64,000 nucleotides of DNA, from positions 124,001 through 188,000 of IMG/VR virus record IMGVR_UViG_3300042691_041259; one strand, given 5' to 3'. Shown one piece after another: positions 60,224 to 64,000 of the stretch. Numbering within the stretch: position 1 is the stretch's first letter; each line of letters starts with the position of its first letter. A program made the position numbers and the translations under genes. Source of the DNA: a virus. The notes under the pieces were generated by a model. That model was not told the origin of the DNA, did not search any database, and worked only from the letters and a program-made list of their open reading frames with translations.

Positions 60224-61425
60224 AAGAGTATTTTAGACGTTTGTTTGATCGGAGTATCTATCCGCTGTGCAATGTTGTCCTGTTTGAAGTAATCAACACC
60301 GCTGTCCTGCAAATGTCCAAAAAGCCATTTTATCACTTGCCCAGTCCAATCAGTTGCGGTATTTACCGGAACGTTTTGCGAGATTTGCTGATACCCTTCA
60401 TGCGCCAAATTAAAGTTGCCGTCTATTCCCATGAGCCACATAAGTTCTTGTACGTTCATCCATCGGTGTTCGGTTGGATGCGTTGACAATTGTAAAGTTC
60501 TGCCTACAACCGCGGTAATATCATTTGCATTAATGTGCGGAGTGCTATCCCATACTCTTTTGCGAGTTGCACGTTCTAATAATGCCAAGTATTTCTTGGA
60601 CTTTGCATCCTCCCTATTTGCAAGGTAATCCATCGCCTTAGTAATTCTTTCCTGTTCACGGAAAATGTAAATAAGAATAGAACGGTTTCCTTCCAAGGCA
60701 GCTTCATGTGGAGTTTTCTTTTCTTCCTGCGTAAGCCACTGGTACAGCGGATCTTCGGTCAGTGGATCCTTCATAAAGTACTTGTCGGTATACGGTCCAG
60801 CTGGTGTTCTTTCAATGTATGTTTCCAGCGGTAGCGTAATTCGGTTGCACCACTCCAGGATCGGAGCAGATTCAGCCTTCCAAAAGAAATAAAAAGATCG
60901 TACCCTGTTTTGCGGAATCCCATGCAGCGCTGTGGAAGTCTTGATCATACTGAAAGAATACCCGTGCTTCTTTCCAATTTCATAAAGTTTGTCCGCAACT
61001 TTCTTTCCTAATGCCGTATAGAGTCCAGGCGCGTTTTCACCCCAGAGAACTTTTGGCTTTACATTCTCGAGAACATACTCGGAAGACTTATACATCCATT
61101 CGTTTTGGATTGCATCCGCTCCACGAGCCTTTTCGCTACCTTCCTTTGTTGATGAATTCAATGCAGATAACCCTGCGCATGGACACAGACTTACTACCAT
61201 GTCTACGCCTTCAATTTCCTCATTAAAGGGACGGTCCCAAGCAATTCCGCTGTCTTCTATCAGGCCGTAAGGAATTTCTGGAAAGTTTGCCCGACAGTGA
61301 CTGTCATTGCTTTGGAAAGCATCGTAAGAGAGTATATACTCTGGATCTTTACCGGTCGCCCGTTTGGCTCCCAGGACCATCCCTCCAATGAGAGGTACTA
61401 TAGCTGCATATTTAAAAGTTTCCAT
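60220..61425 (-). CDS. DNA cytosine-5 methyltransferase-like protein A (401 aa)
   Basis: A 401-residue C5-type methyltransferase. Motif I is PLIGGMVLG (11-19), motif IV is CPCAGLS (81-87) with the catalytic C83, motif VI is GENAPGL (129-135), motif VIII is HGIPQNRVRSFYF (168-180) and motif X is NVPVNTATDW near 353-362. The variable recognition region lies between VIII and X. It is one base from its paralogue and coupled to the GT32-like gene. It would act on cytosine in DNA; recognition sequence is unknown. The catalytic residues look intact, so it is not an obviously dead enzyme. Confidence 0.9.
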   Translation of the reverse strand: METFKYAAIVPLIGGMVLGAKRATGKDPEYILSYDAFQSNDSHCRANFPEIPYGLIEDSGIAWDRPFNEEIEGVDMVVSLCPCAGLSALNSSTKEGSEKARGADAIQNEWMYKSSEYVLENVKPKVLWGENAPGLYTALGKKVADKLYEIGKKHGYSFSMIKTSTALHGIPQNRVRSFYFFWKAESAPILEWCNRITLPLETYIERTPAGPYTDKYFMKDPLTEDPLYQWLTQEEKKTPHEAALEGNRSILIYIFREQERITKAMDYLANREDAKSKKYLALLERATRKRVWDSTPHINANDITAVVGRTLQLSTHPTEHRWMNVQELMWLMGIDGNFNLAHEGYQQISQNVPVNTATDWTGQVIKWLFGHLQDSGVDYFKQDNIAQRIDTPIKQTSKILF

Positions 61426-61426
61426 A

Positions 61427-62668
61427 TCAGAATAGACAAGTTGATTTTTCTTTCACATCAGCTTTTGTAGCTGAGAGATTGCTTTGTCGAAAAAACTTCT
61501 GACCTGAGGACGGAAGTTCTCCTTTAATGTATTTTACTACTTCCAAAGTCCAGTCTCGAGCAGTAGCGGTGGGTACATTTTGTGCAATGTGGTTCCACTG
61601 GTTTTTATCCAGGAGTTCAAAGTCATGAGGTAATCCCATAAGGTGCATATACTCGCGAATTGTAATGAACCGCTTTTCTTCGGGATGCGATCCACAGATC
61701 ATGTTTTTAGAGATCACTGCATTAAAATGGTCGTTTCCTAATCTTGGAGAAACATCCCAAAAGCCTTTTCCTTCGGCAAGTTTCTTTTTAATGTGGTGTA
61801 ATGATCGAGCATCCACAGATCCAGGCAAAACTTTATCTGTGTACTCAATACATTCGTCCAGCCAGCCGTTCTTTACAATATACCAGTTCATGGTACGGCT
61901 GTCCTCGTCGGCCATCATTTCTTTCCAGGAAACTCCTTTAACCTCTTCCACAAACTTAATGATTGGGAGACCTTCAAGTTTCCAGTTGTTAAAAGTTTCC
62001 ATTAGGGAAGCATCCTTTGGAACTTCTGACAGGTATTCACCAAGTTTCTTATGTTCACGATTGTAAGTGTTAAGAACTGGTGCGTACTCACTGTCCCAGA
62101 AGAAGTAGAATGTCCGTGAGCGTTCTTGTGGAATGCCATGGCGGATTGTAGAAGTTTTCATCAAACTCATACTGTAACCATTTTCTTGTGCAATCTCAAA
62201 AAGCTTGTCCACCACACCTTTACCAACTTCTCCATAGAGCCCTGGAGCGTTTTCTCCAAAAAATACTCTGGGTTTAAGAGTTCCCAAAACAAATCGAGCA
62301 GAACGATACATCCACTCATTCTGTGCAGCGTCGGCTCCTCGCGATTTGCTGGTACCACCCTTTGAGTAATTAAGCATTGAAAGACCTGCACACGGACAAG
62401 TGGTACTTACAAAGTCCAATCGATCCTCGGTCACCACCGGCAGGCCGCCGTCCTCATCAAGATTGATGTACGGAACATCTGGCCAATATGCCCTTAGGTG
62501 TTTTTCATTTTCCTGGAACCCATTGTAAGTGTACAAGGCAATTGGCTTATTACCAGTTGCCATTGAGTTTCCAATAGTAAACCCGCCAATGAGTGGCACT
62601 ATTGAAGCATAACGGACTTCTCGTCCATCAATTAGAGCTCCAGCGCTTTCGTTATCGTTTCCTTCCAT
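61427..62668 (-). CDS. DNA cytosine-5 methyltransferase-like protein B (413 aa)
   Basis: A 413-residue paralogue of the adjacent gene. Motif I PLIGGFTIG (25-33), motif IV CPCAGLS (91-97, C93), motif VI GENAPGL (138-144), motif VIII HGIPQERSRTFYF (177-189) and motif X NVPTATARDW. The middle differs strongly between the two copies, which suggests different targets or one being a partner. Its start overlaps the upstream glycosyltransferase-like gene by 37 bases. Confidence 0.9.
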   Translation of the reverse strand: MEGNDNESAGALIDGREVRYASIVPLIGGFTIGNSMATGNKPIALYTYNGFQENEKHLRAYWPDVPYINLDEDGGLPVVTEDRLDFVSTTCPCAGLSMLNYSKGGTSKSRGADAAQNEWMYRSARFVLGTLKPRVFFGENAPGLYGEVGKGVVDKLFEIAQENGYSMSLMKTSTIRHGIPQERSRTFYFFWDSEYAPVLNTYNREHKKLGEYLSEVPKDASLMETFNNWKLEGLPIIKFVEEVKGVSWKEMMADEDSRTMNWYIVKNGWLDECIEYTDKVLPGSVDARSLHHIKKKLAEGKGFWDVSPRLGNDHFNAVISKNMICGSHPEEKRFITIREYMHLMGLPHDFELLDKNQWNHIAQNVPTATARDWTLEVVKYIKGELPSSGQKFFRQSNLSATKADVKEKSTCLF

Positions 62669-64000
62669 TCTTCTAAAAAGTTGTAGTAATTAAAGTGTTC
62701 TTTGAGCTCGTGCATCACTTGAGCTTTTTCTTCAGGATGCGAGTCGTAGTAAGCAATTCTTTCAAGGATTTCTTCGTGGTTATGTACCACAATTTTTTCC
62801 TGAAGCGATGCAGGAATACCCGTGCAGTCTGGATCGTACCGATAGTCAAGTAGAGGGAACACATCCAGAGCAAGGTAAAGAGCTGGCCGCCAGTTAATGA
62901 TATTGTAGCGAGCAATGTTCTTGGCCACGAGCGAGTACTCGTACTGCGCAAGTGTTCGGTTGAGTTCTTGTGTGTCGATATATCCACGGTAGTTTGGGTG
63001 ATTTGAAACCGAATCCCAGAGTTCTGCAATAGTTGAGTCCTCAGTAATTCTTTTTTGCAACCTACCAATGCTTTTGCCTTCTTTTTTTCTTTCTGAAATG
63101 TGTCCATCAACTTTTGGTGGAACATAGAGATCAATGCCTTCGCCTTGAAGATTACGTAGATATGTATTCCAGACATCTTTGCGGGTATTTTTGCTCAAAA
63201 ACACCGTTCCATAGAAGATGAACTTATTCCGCTTTGTCTTGTCAATTTCCCATGGCTTTTCGTATAAAAAGTGTTGCATTTCTGCTACCGGGAAGGCATC
63301 AAAATCTCGGGTTCCGCGGAAGTCCTTTGCTAGCGCAAAGTTTTTGTGAGATGGAGACAATGTATCAAATACTCGGTAAAACGATCCAGGATCCACCACA
63401 AAATAGTATGACTTCTTGAAGTTGCCACTAGTTTTTCCTTCTTCAATATACCAGGCTCCCAAGTTATACAGGAGGTTCTTCATCCAATAGGTAAAGGTGA
63501 GAATCCCTACATGATAGTCGTATCGTTTGCTAATTTTCTTACAATTTTCCAGAATTACTTCACGGATTCGTGGATCATTGCCAATGTAATCGTGGAATTC
63601 ATTGTCGCCATGGATGTTCTCGTGTTGTAGAATTTCTTTTGGCGTTTCGCGTTTTACCCAGTAATCTTTCAGTGGCAGAAAAGCCCAGCGTTCATCAAGC
63701 CACATTACATACTGTGGAAAAACTTTAGGCAATTCTCTTGAAAAGAATTCCTGCACCACATCCCGGTTATGTTCCCAAGAAAGGTTATCTTCCTCGGTCA
63801 TTTCCGCCGCGCGCTTGAACCGCTTTTCTTTAATCTCTTCAAAGTCGTTTTGATTGATTGAATAGATGTTGGAATAACCCATGTCCACCAGTCGAGATGG
63901 ATCATTGTCAACGCCAACCCATACCAGGTTAAATCGTGGAGCAAGTACTTCCTGAATCATGTTGCGGTACCATCCAAGTATATGGTCCTGTTCTTTACAC
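62632..64000 (-). CDS. Glycosyltransferase-like protein, 5' end beyond window
   Basis: An ATG at 63958-63960 opens a 442-residue frame, but the frame stays open for 13 more codons to the window edge, reading KEQDHILGWYRNM, so the true start is outside. The start, LGWYRNM..LAPRFNLVWVGVDND, resembles the first strand and D-x-D region of glycosyltransferases. The C-terminal third, with YIDTQELNRTLAQYEYSL, WRPALYLALDVFPLLDY and EKIVVHNHEEIL, looks like the nucleotide-sugar domain of a GT-B enzyme. The family is not certain. It starts the unit that carries both cytosine methyltransferases. Confidence 0.55.
   Translation of the reverse strand, partial: CKEQDHILGWYRNMIQEVLAPRFNLVWVGVDNDPSRLVDMGYSNIYSINQNDFEEIKEKRFKRAAEMTEEDNLSWEHNRDVVQEFFSRELPKVFPQYVMWLDERWAFLPLKDYWVKRETPKEILQHENIHGDNEFHDYIGNDPRIREVILENCKKISKRYDYHVGILTFTYWMKNLLYNLGAWYIEEGKTSGNFKKSYYFVVDPGSFYRVFDTLSPSHKNFALAKDFRGTRDFDAFPVAEMQHFLYEKPWEIDKTKRNKFIFYGTVFLSKNTRKDVWNTYLRNLQGEGIDLYVPPKVDGHISERKKEGKSIGRLQKRITEDSTIAELWDSVSNHPNYRGYIDTQELNRTLAQYEYSLVAKNIARYNIINWRPALYLALDVFPLLDYRYDPDCTGIPASLQEKIVVHNHEEILERIAYYDSHPEEKAQVMHELKEHFNYYNFLEEWKETITKALEL

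Overview
This window looks like part of the genome of a large, T4-like contractile-tailed bacteriophage. It is AT-rich and tightly packed, and almost every gene lies on the minus strand. Tail/baseplate genes follow a recognisable T4-type order: gp5-like spike, gp27-like hub, LysM protein, then gp25-, gp6- and gp7-like wedge proteins. Start codons generally lack a Shine-Dalgarno sequence and sit in A-rich leaders. Together with a small lipoprotein whose lipobox reads LSSC, this suggests, but does not prove, a Bacteroidota host. No tRNA, CRISPR array or insertion sequence was recognised. No gene-free stretch exceeds about 135 bases.

Layout. 1-10452 holds three large tail/baseplate structural proteins (the first runs off the left edge) and a small fibre-like protein. 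10482-14145 is a DNA-repair/nucleic-acid block: Fpg/Nei glycosylase, DEDD exonuclease, PhoH ATPase and HAD phosphatase, with a two-gene plus-strand insert encoding a Cys-rich protein and a SET-domain protein. 14154-25698 is the baseplate wedge module, including a 2820-residue protein with a beta-propeller-like segment and PKD-like domains. 25723-28726 holds a small capsid-targeted-looking protein, an amidoligase and a protein with four S1 RNA-binding domains. 28757-41610 is the central baseplate hub/spike/tube module. 41688-42124 is a small plus-strand islet. 42121-53199 mixes small proteins, a Nudix hydrolase, several proteins with T4-like capsid-targeting N-termini (PAP2/haloperoxidase family, nucleotidyltransferase, acidic core-like protein and others) and lysis candidates (two-TM protein, lytic transglycosylase, lipoprotein). 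53270-64000 holds nucleotide- and sugar-related genes: three glycosyltransferase-like proteins, two tandem C5-cytosine methyltransferases, a thymidylate-synthase-family enzyme with the dCMP-hydroxymethylase signature, a dNMP kinase and two phosphoesterases.

How it may work together. The right end reads as a cytosine-modification island: dCMP hydroxymethylase plus dNMP kinase to make a modified dCTP precursor, cytosine-C5 methyltransferases, and glycosyltransferases that could decorate the base. At least five minus-strand proteins and one plus-strand protein begin with a short motif like the T4 capsid targeting sequence, so they may be packed in the head and injected with the DNA.

Two promoter classes can be read by eye. 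One is a late-type GATA(A/T)ATA box, like the T4 late TATAAATA, mostly before virion and head-targeted genes. The other is AAAAC, 17-18 bases, TATAAT-like, before metabolic genes. Three Rho-independent terminators fit the ends of minus-strand units, and a fourth is less certain. All functions are inferred from sequence motifs remembered for these families; no database search was run.
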